Positions 1-6,931 of a stretch of 11,018 bases of DNA are shown piece after piece. Below the pieces are notes generated by a model. It did no database searches, was not told where the DNA came from, and was given only the letters and a program-made list of their open reading frames with translations. Origin of the DNA: a bacterium (lineage in GTDB: Bacteria > Elusimicrobiota > Elusimicrobia > Elusimicrobiales > UBA9959); contig JAJZVJ010000041.1 of the NCBI GenBank assembly GCA_021845705.1, positions 1-11,018 on the forward strand, written 5' to 3'. The first letter of the stretch is position 1. The number at the start of each line of letters is the position of its first letter. A program made the translations under genes and the position numbers.

Positions 1-1403
1 TCAGCCGATATTTAAATATTGTCGACCTCGGCGGATCCGCGCTATTATTTAATGGTGTTAACGGTTGCCTTGACGAAATCTCTGGCAAGTTGATTGATAT
101 TCTTAAATCAGGGGATTCGGAAAAGCTGGCGGATTTAAGCCAGGAAAATATTAACCTCCTTGCCCGGAGAGGGCATATAACACTATTGTCTCCCGATCTG
201 GAATTGGAGCGGTTTAAGGAATTCTCCGCCGCCCTTCACCAAAAATGCAGTAAAGAAGATAAGCATTGCGGAATCATGCTTTTAATGAGCTATGGCTGCA
301 ACCTGGCCTGTAAATATTGTTATCAACAGGAGCATCGGCCTCACAAGTCGCAAGCGCTCATGACGCCAGCACAGGTTGAAAGCATTTTCGAAAAACATCT
401 CCAAGAAATAATCCCCGGTGTTGATTATAAGAACTTTGACATATCTTTCTACGGCGGAGAGCCCTTCCTCCCGGCCAACGAGGCTGTAATACGTAAGGCG
501 TTGGGATACGCGAAAAAGTACGCTATGACCGCCAGTGCTATATCAAACGCCACCCATGTGGACTCCATGGTGGATATTTTTGGCCCCGGTCCGGGGTTTG
601 TGAATCGAGTGCAAATTTCTCTGGACGGCAGCAGGGAACTTCATGACGCATCCCGCATCCCCATATCCGGAGAAAAGACCTTTGATAAGATTACCGCTAA
701 TATTGCCATGCTTCTTGAGCGTAAAACAAAAATCAATATAAGGCTTAATCTCAACAAGCGCACCTTAGCGTCCGTGCCGCAGTTGATAAAAGAGCTGAAG
801 GGGAAAAATATTCTTGGGCACGAATACGCGAGCATATACGCTAGTCCGTTACATGACAATATAGCCGAAGTGGATGCCACAGATTTCTTAGAGGTTGCTG
901 AATTATCCGCGCAGGTGTTTAACCTTGGAATGGATCTGGAGCACCCGGTCAGTCTGCGAGCCAACGAGATGAGTTATCTTTTCAGCCTTGAAAAGGGCGT
1001 GGGGTTAACGCATACCTGTTTTTGTATGCAGACAAGGCAGCGCGTGTTGGTCCTGGACCCTTTTGGGGATTTGTACGCTTGTTTTGAAGAAGCCGGGTAC
1101 CCGGAGTTCCGGGTGGGGCATGTTTCTGAAGGCGGAGTTAAGTTCTTTCCACTTTATGAGATGTATAAAACAAGGCACATCACCAATATGGACGTGTGTT
1201 TAAAGTGTTCCGTGGCCCTTGCCTGCGGCGGTCAATGTGGAGTTAAAAGCCGCGCGAAAACAGGGAACCTGTTTAAGCCGCATTGTGAGGACATGAAACG
1301 CGTTCTCCTTGAGGGTATTAAGTTCGCTTATCAGAAGAGAAAACAAAACCCAGATGAGAAAAAGTATCCTGGCGCGGGAGAACCGGCCTCTGTGCATGGG
1401 TGA
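1..1403 (+). CDS. Radical SAM/SPASM peptide maturase (5' partial)
   Basis: This is a predicted cytoplasmic iron-sulfur enzyme that uses S-adenosylmethionine radicals to modify a peptide substrate. The frame is open to the left edge (first full codon at nt 3) and holds no ATG or GTG before a TTG at 90, so the gene starts outside the window. The 29 codons before that TTG read as normal protein (YLNIVDLGGSALLFN...) like the N-terminus of SPASM maturases. Numbering from nt 3, the radical SAM motif CNLACKYC gives C99, C103 and C106; GGEP lies at 151-154 and ISLDG at 205-209. A complete seven-cysteine SPASM domain follows: C341-x13-G-x4-C360, then C399-x2-C402-x5-C408-x3-C412, and C428, expected to bind two auxiliary 4Fe-4S clusters. 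The stop is 3 nt before the M50 protease gene, suggesting one operon. The substrate and the type of modification (thioether, epimerisation, C-C link) cannot be read from sequence. Class is confident; subfamily is unknown. Confidence 0.9.
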   Translation, partial: SRYLNIVDLGGSALLFNGVNGCLDEISGKLIDILKSGDSEKLADLSQENINLLARRGHITLLSPDLELERFKEFSAALHQKCSKEDKHCGIMLLMSYGCNLACKYCYQQEHRPHKSQALMTPAQVESIFEKHLQEIIPGVDYKNFDISFYGGEPFLPANEAVIRKALGYAKKYAMTASAISNATHVDSMVDIFGPGPGFVNRVQISLDGSRELHDASRIPISGEKTFDKITANIAMLLERKTKINIRLNLNKRTLASVPQLIKELKGKNILGHEYASIYASPLHDNIAEVDATDFLEVAELSAQVFNLGMDLEHPVSLRANEMSYLFSLEKGVGLTHTCFCMQTRQRVLVLDPFGDLYACFEEAGYPEFRVGHVSEGGVKFFPLYEMYKTRHITNMDVCLKCSVALACGGQCGVKSRAKTGNLFKPHCEDMKRVLLEGIKFAYQKRKQNPDEKKYPGAGEPASVHG

Positions 1404-1406
1404 GAT

Positions 1407-2564
1407 ATGGCAATCTCTGCCGATGTAATTTACGAAAATTATTTAAAGAAAGCCTATTCTGTTAAAGACGAGCAAACATTACTGGTTATTACGGATACTT
1501 CCTGTTACCAACTCAACGAGGAGACCGCCTGGTTAATAGCTGGTCTACCTGCCAGCGGCGGGCAGGAATCTTTTTTTATCTCTTTGTATGGCCTAGGTAT
1601 CAAGGCACCTCAAAAAATATTCGACAGGCTTGTTTCCATCGGCGTTCTGCAGAAAAGACCGAAACACTCCTGGAAAGACACCCTAGGAAGTATTCTAACC
1701 CCGAAGATAAAATTTCTTTCCGCACAAACGCAGGAAAATCTTTTTCGGTTTGTCGGAGGTAGTAAGGGCAGCAGGCTTAATAAAATAATAAAAGTTCTTG
1801 CTGGAATCTCGATTCTCGGGTTGTCTTGGGGAGCAGTGCTCTTCTTTGTCGGCCCGGGAACTGCAATCCCTGTTCCTTTGTCTGTGAAAGCGGATGGGTT
1901 GTCGGTGGTTCTTTTGGTTATACTTGCCAGCCTAATCCATGAATTGGGACACTCTTTTACTGCAATGGCATCAGGGATTGGCCTCAGACCTATAGGTTTT
2001 TCTGTTTATCTCATATACCCTGCTTTTTACACCAATGTTTCCGGTATCGATAAAGTCGGCCTTGGCAAAAGAACTCTTATAGACTGTGGCGGCTTTATAT
2101 TCCAGGGTGTATTTTTGTTTTTGCTTCTCTTGTCTTGCGTTTTTACGGGAAGCTTTACTTCTGTGGAAGCAGCGCGCTGGATTGTTGTTATAATTCTATT
2201 CAACCTTAATCCTCTTTTTAAGACTGACGGGTATTGGCTTTACCAAGACGTATATTCTGAATTTAAGATGAAGCGCTGGGCGCGTGGCGCGCATTATCTA
2301 TATTTAGCGGCTTTCATGTTGTTCTCGGTCTATTTCCTATGGATAGTCAGCGGCTGGTTTGGGAATGTTCTGCATGGTCTAAACACACTAGCCCACTCGC
2401 CAAGTTATTTATTTTCAGGGGGGTACCGTATAGTCTTGGGTGTTTATTTTATTCTTATTGGTCTTACTGGCGGCCTTCGGCGTTTTCAAGAAGGACGCTT
2501 AGAGTGGATGGAACTCCGGGGCACAACTTCCTTACAACCACAAGATCGACCAACCAGCGATTGA
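1407..2564 (+). CDS. M50-family membrane zinc metalloprotease with PqqD-like N-terminus
   Basis: This is a predicted intramembrane zinc protease of 385 aa. Residues about 5-85 are soluble and resemble a PqqD-type winged helix (an LVITDTSCYQLNEETAWLIAGL stretch, then helices), the fold that serves as a RiPP recognition element; this is inferred from pattern. Hydrophobic segments lie near 125-149, 164-187, 195-210, 228-247, 257-270, 296-318 and 338-354. The active site HELGH (H178, E179, H182) sits in the second, and the distal zinc ligand motif NPLFKTDG (D274) is present, so the M50 catalytic set looks intact. The gene starts 3 nt after the radical SAM gene, with a weak close Shine-Dalgarno (GGTGAG), implying translational coupling. 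M50 proteases beside SPASM enzymes are known from peptide systems such as yydFGHIJ of Bacillus. Here the likely job is leader cleavage or release of the modified peptide, but no ABC exporter is visible. Codon use matches the preceding gene, not glgB. Confidence 0.85.
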   Translation: MAISADVIYENYLKKAYSVKDEQTLLVITDTSCYQLNEETAWLIAGLPASGGQESFFISLYGLGIKAPQKIFDRLVSIGVLQKRPKHSWKDTLGSILTPKIKFLSAQTQENLFRFVGGSKGSRLNKIIKVLAGISILGLSWGAVLFFVGPGTAIPVPLSVKADGLSVVLLVILASLIHELGHSFTAMASGIGLRPIGFSVYLIYPAFYTNVSGIDKVGLGKRTLIDCGGFIFQGVFLFLLLLSCVFTGSFTSVEAARWIVVIILFNLNPLFKTDGYWLYQDVYSEFKMKRWARGAHYLYLAAFMLFSVYFLWIVSGWFGNVLHGLNTLAHSPSYLFSGGYRIVLGVYFILIGLTGGLRRFQEGRLEWMELRGTTSLQPQDRPTSD

Positions 2565-2589
2565 CCCACCAGGTTTACGCCCCTATACT
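2561..2589 (+). promoter_or_regulatory. Candidate sigma70-type promoter
   Basis: TTGACC (2561-2566) and TATACT (2584-2589) are separated by exactly 17 bp. That is one mismatch to the -35 consensus, one to the -10, and ideal spacing. The -35 box overlaps the stop codon of the M50 protease gene. Transcription would start near 2596 and run toward glgB, leaving a leader of about 420 nt. This is a sequence match only. Confidence 0.5.
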
Positions 2590-2832
2590 ACCGACGCCGG
2601 CGCCTCCAGGCACCGTTTTCCCGGCCAAAACGCCCCCCCTTTCCCCTCTAAAAGCCCTTTAAGCGCATTTATAGCTATTTCTGACGAAAAGCGAAATAAC
2701 CTTTTAAATTCGCGCAAGAATGCGCCAGGACAACGTTTCCTCGCCGTGCCCGTATCATTCTACCCCACGTTTTACGACAAGCGCCCAGACGGTTATGATC
2801 TGCGGAAACGGCCCTTGCGGCCGCAGCTCCGC

Positions 2833-2850
2833 CTTTGCCTGGCGGCAAAG
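2833..2850. repeat. Perfect 7-bp hairpin in glgB leader
   Basis: CTTTGCC at 2833-2839 and GGCAAAG at 2844-2850 form a perfect 7-bp stem with a TGGC loop. No T-run follows, so it is not a canonical intrinsic terminator. It lies about 165 nt upstream of the glgB start. Confidence 0.4.
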
Positions 2851-3002
2851 CCGGCACTGCGCCGCGGGCCGCTCTTCACGATAAGGAGGCCGGCCAGACC
2901 CGCGCTGTGCGCAGGCCAGGCCAGCTGCCTTAAACGACCAGGGCCGTCTCATGGGCATAGTTCCCGATACGGCAGCTACGCAAGTATTGTATTATTTAGG
3001 TT

Positions 3003-3007
3003 AAGGA
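3003..3007 (+). promoter_or_regulatory. glgB ribosome binding site
   Basis: AAGGA lies 8 nt before the ATG at 3016. It is the evidence that decides the glgB start, since the upstream in-frame GTG at 2746 has no comparable site. Confidence 0.7.
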
Positions 3008-3015
3008 TCACCGCC

Positions 3016-4926
3016 ATGGGCAACGAAAACGACCAACACATTCTGACCGACCAGGACATCTACCTGTTCAACGAGGGGAACCATCTAAGGCTTTATGAAA
3101 AGCTCGGCGCGCATCCCGCCGTTATCGGCGGGGAGAAAGGGACCACCTTCGCCGTCTGGGCCCCTAACGCAAGGGAAGTGCATGTTATCGGCGATTTTAA
3201 CGGCTGGGACAAAAGCCGCGACGCTTTAAAAGAGCGCGGCACCTCCGGCATCTGGGAAGGTTTCATCCCCGGGGTAAGGCAGGGGCAGAACTACAAATAT
3301 TATATAGCCTCCAAATACGGTGATTTCCGGGCCGAAAAAGCCGACCCCATGGCTTTAACCGCGGAGATCCCGCCTAAGACCGCGTCGGTGGTGGGCTCTT
3401 TGGATTACAACTGGGGCGACGGCGAGTGGATGAAGGACCGTGGCGCGCGCAGCGGCCTGAAAAGCCCGGTCTCGATTTACGAGGTGCACCCCGGTTCCTG
3501 GCGGCGCGTGCCCGAAGAAGGGAACCGCTCCCTGACCTACCGGGAAATGGCGGAGCAGCTGCCGCGGTACGCCAGGGAAATGGGCTTTTCGCACGTGGAA
3601 TTCATGCCGGTGACCGAGCATCCTTTTTATGGTTCCTGGGGCTACCAGACCACCGGGTATTTTTCTCCTACCAGCCGCTACGGCGGCCCCGCCGACTTTA
3701 TGTATTTGGTGGATAAGCTGCACCAGGAAGGCATAGGCGTTATTTTGGACTGGGTCCCCGCGCATTTTCCGGCCGACGGGCACGGCCTGGGCTATTTTGA
3801 CGGCACGCATCTTTACGAGCACGCGGACCCCCGGCAGGGTTTCCACCCGGACTGGGGCAGCTCCATCTTTAATTTCGGCCGCAACGAGGTCAAGAGCTTT
3901 TTGCTCTCCAGCGCGCTGTTCTGGCTGGACAAATACCACGCTGACGGCCTGCGCGTGGACGCTGTGGCCTCCATGCTTTACCTGGATTATTCCCGCAAAC
4001 CCGGGGAGTGGGTCCCCAACCGGTACGGGGGGAACGAGAACCTGGAGGCCATAGCTTTCCTGAAGCAGTTCAACCAGGTGGTTTACGAAAATTTCCCCGG
4101 CGCGCAGACTTACGCCGAGGAATCCACTTCCTGGCCGATGGTTTCGCGGCCCACCTACCTTGGCGGGCTAGGTTTCGGGTTCAAGTGGGACATGGGCTGG
4201 ATGCACGATACGCTGGAGTATTTTTCGAAAGACCCGGTGTACCGCAAGTTCCACCACAATAACCTCACCTTCCGGATGCTTTACGCCTTCAAGGAGAATT
4301 TTGTGCTGCCTTTCTCGCACGACGAGGTGGCGCACGGCAAAGGCTCTATGCTGGGCAAGATGGCGGGCGACGACTGGCAGAAATTCGCCAACTTAAGGCT
4401 GCTTTACGGCGCTATGTTCGCGCAGCCGGGGCAGAAGCTCCTGTTCATGGGCGGCGAGTTCGCCCAGCGCTCGGAATGGAACCACGACGGGAGCCTGGAC
4501 TGGCACCTTGCGGACTGCGCCTCGCACGGGGGCGTGCGGAAATGGGTGAGCGACCTGAACGCCGTTTACCGCGCCGAGCCCGCGCTGCACGAGCTTAACT
4601 GCAGTCCGGACGGCTTCGAGTGGATAGACGCGAACGATTCGCAGCAGAGCGTGACCGCTTTCCTGCGAAAAGGGGAAAAGCCCGGCGAGACCATCCTGGC
4701 GGTCTGCAACTACACCTCGGTGCCGCGCCACGGCTATCGCGTGGGAGTGCCCACCGGCGGTTTCTGGAAGGAACTGCTTAACAGCGACGCCGCGGCCTAC
4801 TGGGGCAGCGGCATGGGCAATATGGGCGGGGTGACGGCCGAAGCCGTTCCCGCGCACGCCCGGCCCTGGTCGCTGCTGCTGACGCTGCCGCCGCTTTCTA
4901 TAACGCTCTTTAAGTGCTGCGAGTAA
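3016..4926 (+). CDS. glgB: 1,4-alpha-glucan branching enzyme GlgB
   Basis: GlgB is a cytoplasmic GH13 transferase of glycogen synthesis. It cuts an alpha-1,4 glucan chain and re-attaches it through an alpha-1,6 bond. Translation from the ATG at 3016 gives 636 aa, matching the shorter bacterial GlgB form with a single N-terminal module. Residues about 27-125 form a CBM48 domain (FAVWAPNAREVHVIGDFNGWD). The catalytic barrel spans about 150-500 and an all-beta C-terminal domain ends the protein. The four GH13 regions are intact: DWVPAHF (D245), DGLRVDAV (nucleophile D315), AEEST (acid/base glutamate, E368 or E369), and FSHDEVAHGK (H435, D436, transition-state stabiliser). The GSWGYQ and NRYGGNENLEA signatures are typical of branching enzymes and separate it from amylases and GlgX. 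No other glycogen gene is nearby. Upstream lies a long leader with a candidate promoter; 9 nt after the stop begins a large inverted repeat that may end transcription. Confidence 0.96.
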   Translation: MGNENDQHILTDQDIYLFNEGNHLRLYEKLGAHPAVIGGEKGTTFAVWAPNAREVHVIGDFNGWDKSRDALKERGTSGIWEGFIPGVRQGQNYKYYIASKYGDFRAEKADPMALTAEIPPKTASVVGSLDYNWGDGEWMKDRGARSGLKSPVSIYEVHPGSWRRVPEEGNRSLTYREMAEQLPRYAREMGFSHVEFMPVTEHPFYGSWGYQTTGYFSPTSRYGGPADFMYLVDKLHQEGIGVILDWVPAHFPADGHGLGYFDGTHLYEHADPRQGFHPDWGSSIFNFGRNEVKSFLLSSALFWLDKYHADGLRVDAVASMLYLDYSRKPGEWVPNRYGGNENLEAIAFLKQFNQVVYENFPGAQTYAEESTSWPMVSRPTYLGGLGFGFKWDMGWMHDTLEYFSKDPVYRKFHHNNLTFRMLYAFKENFVLPFSHDEVAHGKGSMLGKMAGDDWQKFANLRLLYGAMFAQPGQKLLFMGGEFAQRSEWNHDGSLDWHLADCASHGGVRKWVSDLNAVYRAEPALHELNCSPDGFEWIDANDSQQSVTAFLRKGEKPGETILAVCNYTSVPRHGYRVGVPTGGFWKELLNSDAAAYWGSGMGNMGGVTAEAVPAHARPWSLLLTLPPLSITLFKCCE

Positions 4927-4935
4927 ACCGGCCCG

Positions 4936-5105
4936 GGGTGGCGAGGGGTTGCCCGTTCCGCCGCGCAGGAACCGTTGGAAAAGGTGCCAGCCTCCTTTTT
5001 GTAACGTGTTGCGGGGAAGTCCATAAGCTCTTATCAAAAAGGAGGCTGGCACCTTTTCTGGGGCCCCCCTCCCCAAAGCGGCTCCAGGGCAACCCCTCGC
5101 CGCCC
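4936..5105. repeat. 170-bp nested inverted repeat, MITE/REP-like
   Basis: Two nested inverted repeats share one centre. Outer arms 4940-4954 and 5087-5101 (GGCGAGGGGTTGCCC and its complement) are perfect over 15 bp, and extend to 4936/5105 with one G-T position. Inner arms 4978-5001 and 5035-5058 are perfect over 24 bp, built around AAAAGGTGCCAGCCTCC and flanked by A- and T-runs. The 33-nt loop contains a further ATAAG/CTTAT mini-hairpin (5023-5034). The linkers between arms are unequal (23 and 28 nt) and only loosely complementary. The element fills the gap between the glgB stop (4926) and the next start (5125). Two readings are plausible: a non-autonomous palindromic element of the kind mobilised by REP-associated (Y1/RAYT) transposases, or a strong bidirectional terminator. 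No transposase or clear target duplication is seen. Confidence 0.85.
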
Positions 5106-5124
5106 GGATACTAAGGCCGGAATT

Positions 5125-6012
5125 ATGAGTACTTCAAAAAAAACAATTGAAACCTTAAGCAAGGCGCTCGCGCTGGTGCCGGAGGTTACGTTCCTGCCGA
5201 CAATGGGGGAGTACAGCGTTTACTCGCGCGGGCGGCTGTTCGCCATGGTCTGCGACGATGAACTGTTCATTAAGATCTCGCCGGAAACGCTGTGCCTGTT
5301 CCGCGATGTGGAAATGCGCGCCTTTCCCGGCAGCATCAATACGTGCAAAGCTGACGCCGAATGGCTGGTGGACCCGGAAAAACTGGGGGAGGTCGCGCTT
5401 TACACGCTGGCCAGCCATCCGCCGCCCAGGCGGCCCGGCGCGGCGCCGGGAGGCGGCTCCCGTCCGGCCGCGGAAAACGGGTGGCTGAAGGTGTTCGCCG
5501 CCTGCGCCGTGTTCACGGCGCTGTATTTTATCCTGCCCTACGGGGTGCTCAGCGCGATAGGCATACATAAAGGGTCCAGGGTGAAGGACTTCGCCGTGAC
5601 GGGGCTTCACGGCGAAAAAATGCGCCTTTCCGAATGTTCGGGAAAGCCGGTATTCCTTTATGTCTGGGAGACCAATTCCCAGCGCGCTATAGATAACCTG
5701 CCCATGCTAGAAGCTCTGTACGACTCTTACAAGGACAAGCAGGTCTGCTTCCTGCCGGTAACGGTCACCGCCGACTTTAACTGCGCCGTCAGGACTTTTG
5801 CCGCCGCCAAGAGCCTGGAATACCCTGTCTATAACGGCGCCGGCCTGCTGCCGGCACAATTCCTGCCGCGCCAGTCCCCGATGCTGTACCTGATAGATCA
5901 AAAGGGGTATCTCCGCGACTCCTATTCCCCGTCAGGCAATGACCTTGGGAAAATATCTTCGGAACTGGGAGACTTGCTCGGCGCTGTTCCCCCCGGCCCG
6001 GCCGGGCGGTAG
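5125..6012 (+). CDS. TfoX_N-like / transmembrane / redox-dead thioredoxin-fold fusion protein
   Basis: A 295-aa protein with three parts. Residues about 8-97 match the TfoX N-terminal domain pattern (MGEYSVYSRGRLFAMVCDDELFIKISPET), a small fold found in competence regulators and in many unrelated proteins. After a Pro/Arg/Gly-rich linker (98-117), residues 119-147 form one hydrophobic segment. Basic residues precede it, so an N-in, C-out topology is likely. Residues about 152-285 look like a TlpA/redoxin thioredoxin fold: VFLYVWETN (beta strand), NLPMLEALYDSY (helix), and QSPMLYLID with the cis-proline position P252. Where TlpA has WCxxC, this protein has N-S-Q-R-A (S185, A188), so both active cysteines are gone. 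Other cysteines (C171, C208, C220) do not form CxxC. A TAAGG site lies 8 nt before the ATG. The gene appears monocistronic, bounded by the inverted repeat and by the convergent cheY. Its function is unknown; a binding or structural role is more likely than disulfide exchange. Confidence 0.8.
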   Translation: MSTSKKTIETLSKALALVPEVTFLPTMGEYSVYSRGRLFAMVCDDELFIKISPETLCLFRDVEMRAFPGSINTCKADAEWLVDPEKLGEVALYTLASHPPPRRPGAAPGGGSRPAAENGWLKVFAACAVFTALYFILPYGVLSAIGIHKGSRVKDFAVTGLHGEKMRLSECSGKPVFLYVWETNSQRAIDNLPMLEALYDSYKDKQVCFLPVTVTADFNCAVRTFAAAKSLEYPVYNGAGLLPAQFLPRQSPMLYLIDQKGYLRDSYSPSGNDLGKISSELGDLLGAVPPGPAGR

Positions 6013-6075
6013 CGCGCGCGAAAAACACGGAGCGCGGAATATAGGCTCCGGCTTGCTTGAAGTAAACCGGCGGCT

Positions 6076-6459
6076 TCAATCCTTCGGGAAGCACCGGTCC
6101 ACGACGGCTTTTATGGCCAGAGGGTTGAACGGTTTTATCAGGTAATCTTTAACGCCCAGGGCTGCCGCTTTGCGGCGGTCCGGCTCGTCTTCCTGGCTGG
6201 TCAGCATTATTACCGGCACCGCGGCCAGCTTCGGGTCGCTTCTGAGGTAGCCGAGCAGTTCAAGGCCGGTCATTTCCGGCATTATCATATCCGTTATTAT
6301 CAGGTCGAAATCCGAGGCGAGCAGCAGTTTTACGGCCTCCAGGCCGTTTCCGGCCTCGGAGACCTCCAGGCCCCGCACCGTCTCAAGATAGGCGCGCACC
6401 ACGCGCCTTATTATGGCCTGGTCGTCCACTACAAGGACCTTTTTCCTGTTATTTCCCAT
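6076..6459 (-). CDS. cheY: CheY-like single-domain response regulator
   Basis: A 127-aa receiver with no output domain, expected to carry the phosphoryl signal from the CheA of this operon to a motility target. All receiver residues are present: acidic pair D12-D13 (VLVVDDQ), phospho-acceptor D57 (LIITDMIMPEMTG), T87 in the MLTSQ strand and K109 in the LIKPF loop. I chose the ATG at 6459 because it follows GGAGGAG directly upstream and gives the usual CheY length. The longer frame begins with TTG at 6495 and adds an unlikely Arg/Pro-rich stretch. The start overlaps the end of cheW by 11 nt, so the two are translationally coupled. It is the last gene of the operon. The target (flagellar switch, type IV pilus or other) cannot be told from sequence, so the symbol marks the family only. 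Confidence 0.9.
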   Translation of the reverse strand: MGNNRKKVLVVDDQAIIRRVVRAYLETVRGLEVSEAGNGLEAVKLLLASDFDLIITDMIMPEMTGLELLGYLRSDPKLAAVPVIMLTSQEDEPDRRKAAALGVKDYLIKPFNPLAIKAVVDRCFPKD

Positions 6460-6931
6460 GCTCCTCCGGTTGCGGCGCGGAGGCGGCCGCGGCAAAAGTG
6501 CTGGTTTCCTCTTCGGTAAGTATGGTCGCGGGGTCTATGACCATGAGCAGCTGTTCGCCTTCCCTTACCACGCGCGAGACGTAGCGGTGCAGGTTCATGC
6601 ACAGTTCTTCCGACGGGTCGATACCCATTTCAGCCTGCTCTATCTCCGCCACTCCGGAGACCTCATCCACTATCAGCCCCGCCGTATGGCCGTGCAGCGA
6701 GGTTATAAGTATCCGGTTCAAAAATGTGTACGCGCCGGGCTCGAAGCCCAGGCGTTTGCGCATGTCTATTACCGGGATTATGTTTCCTCTCAGGTTTATG
6801 ACGCCCTCCACAAAGGCCGGGGCCTTGGGCAAAGGCGTTATAGCCGCTATCCGCAGCACTTCCCTGACTTCGGAGATATTGAGGCCGCACAGATGCGGGC
6901 CCAGCGAGAACCGCACCAGCGGCAGGCTCAT
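6449..6931 (-). CDS. cheW: CheW chemotaxis scaffold protein
   Basis: A 160-aa adaptor that joins chemoreceptors to the CheA kinase in the cytoplasmic array. The CheW-domain pattern is clear: LVRFSLGPHLCGLNISEVREVLR at the N-terminus, then FVEGVINLRGNIIPVIDMRKRLG at about 41-63, and a central GLIVDEVSGVAEI strand region. After about residue 140 there is an Ala/Glu-rich tail without domain features. A GGAGGG Shine-Dalgarno (6938-6943) sits 6 nt before the ATG. The start overlaps the cheB stop in an ATGA junction (6928-6931), and its own end overlaps cheY by 11 nt. It is one of two CheW-type domains in the window, the other being the one inside CheA. Confidence 0.95.
   Translation of the reverse strand: MSLPLVRFSLGPHLCGLNISEVREVLRIAAITPLPKAPAFVEGVINLRGNIIPVIDMRKRLGFEPGAYTFLNRILITSLHGHTAGLIVDEVSGVAEIEQAEMGIDPSEELCMNLHRYVSRVVREGEQLLMVIDPATILTEEETSTFAAAASAPQPEEHGK

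Larger units (their letters stand above)
2565..3015. other. Gene-free gap / long structured leader before glgB
   Basis: I see no credible gene in these 450 bases. Besides the promoter candidate at its left end, the gap holds several small hairpins: TATTTC/GAAATA (2676-2681 with 2693-2698), GCGCA-AGAA-TGCGC (2712-2725), and CTTTGCC/GGCAAAG with a 4-nt loop (2833-2850). The outer 7-bp pair GCGCATT/AATGCGC (2663-2669 with 2719-2725) could enclose the first hairpin and competes with the second. The glgB frame stays open back to a GTG at 2746, but that stretch is Arg/Pro/Ala-rich, has no Shine-Dalgarno and does not resemble branching enzymes. I recognise no known riboswitch. Confidence 0.45.

Noticed and set aside
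2339..2662. 107-codon plus-strand frame overlapping the M50 gene end and the gap
   Set aside because: Shifted-frame shadow of the protease followed by Pro/Thr-rich noise; no ribosome binding site or domain.
2985..2995. TATTAT as a -10 box just before glgB
   Set aside because: No acceptable -35 at 16-18 bp and it would leave only about a dozen bases of leader; weaker than the 2561-2589 candidate.
2746..3015. 90-codon N-terminal extension of glgB from a GTG
   Set aside because: No ribosome binding site, Arg/Pro/Ala-rich composition unlike any GlgB, and a clear AAGGA-8-ATG at 3016 gives the normal family start.
4978..5058. Inner arms considered as a CRISPR repeat pair or an RNA gene
   Set aside because: Only two copies, in inverted rather than direct order, and no tRNA or known ncRNA cloverleaf can be drawn.
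4393..5076. 227-codon minus-strand frame opposite the glgB end and the inverted repeat
   Set aside because: Antisense shadow of a strongly conserved gene; the translation is low-complexity Arg/Gly/Pro with no domain.
4914..5114. 66-codon frame through the inverted repeat
   Set aside because: Its peptide is just the palindrome translated through both arms; overlaps the glgB end and has no ribosome binding site.
6013..6075. Bidirectional terminator between the TfoX-fusion gene and cheY
   Set aside because: Only a 5-bp GGAGC/GCTCC pair and a CCGG pair are visible, with no T-runs; not supportable as a terminator.
6460..6495. Upstream TTG start for cheY
   Set aside because: It adds an Arg/Pro-rich stretch absent from CheY proteins; the ATG at 6459 has GGAGGAG directly before it.
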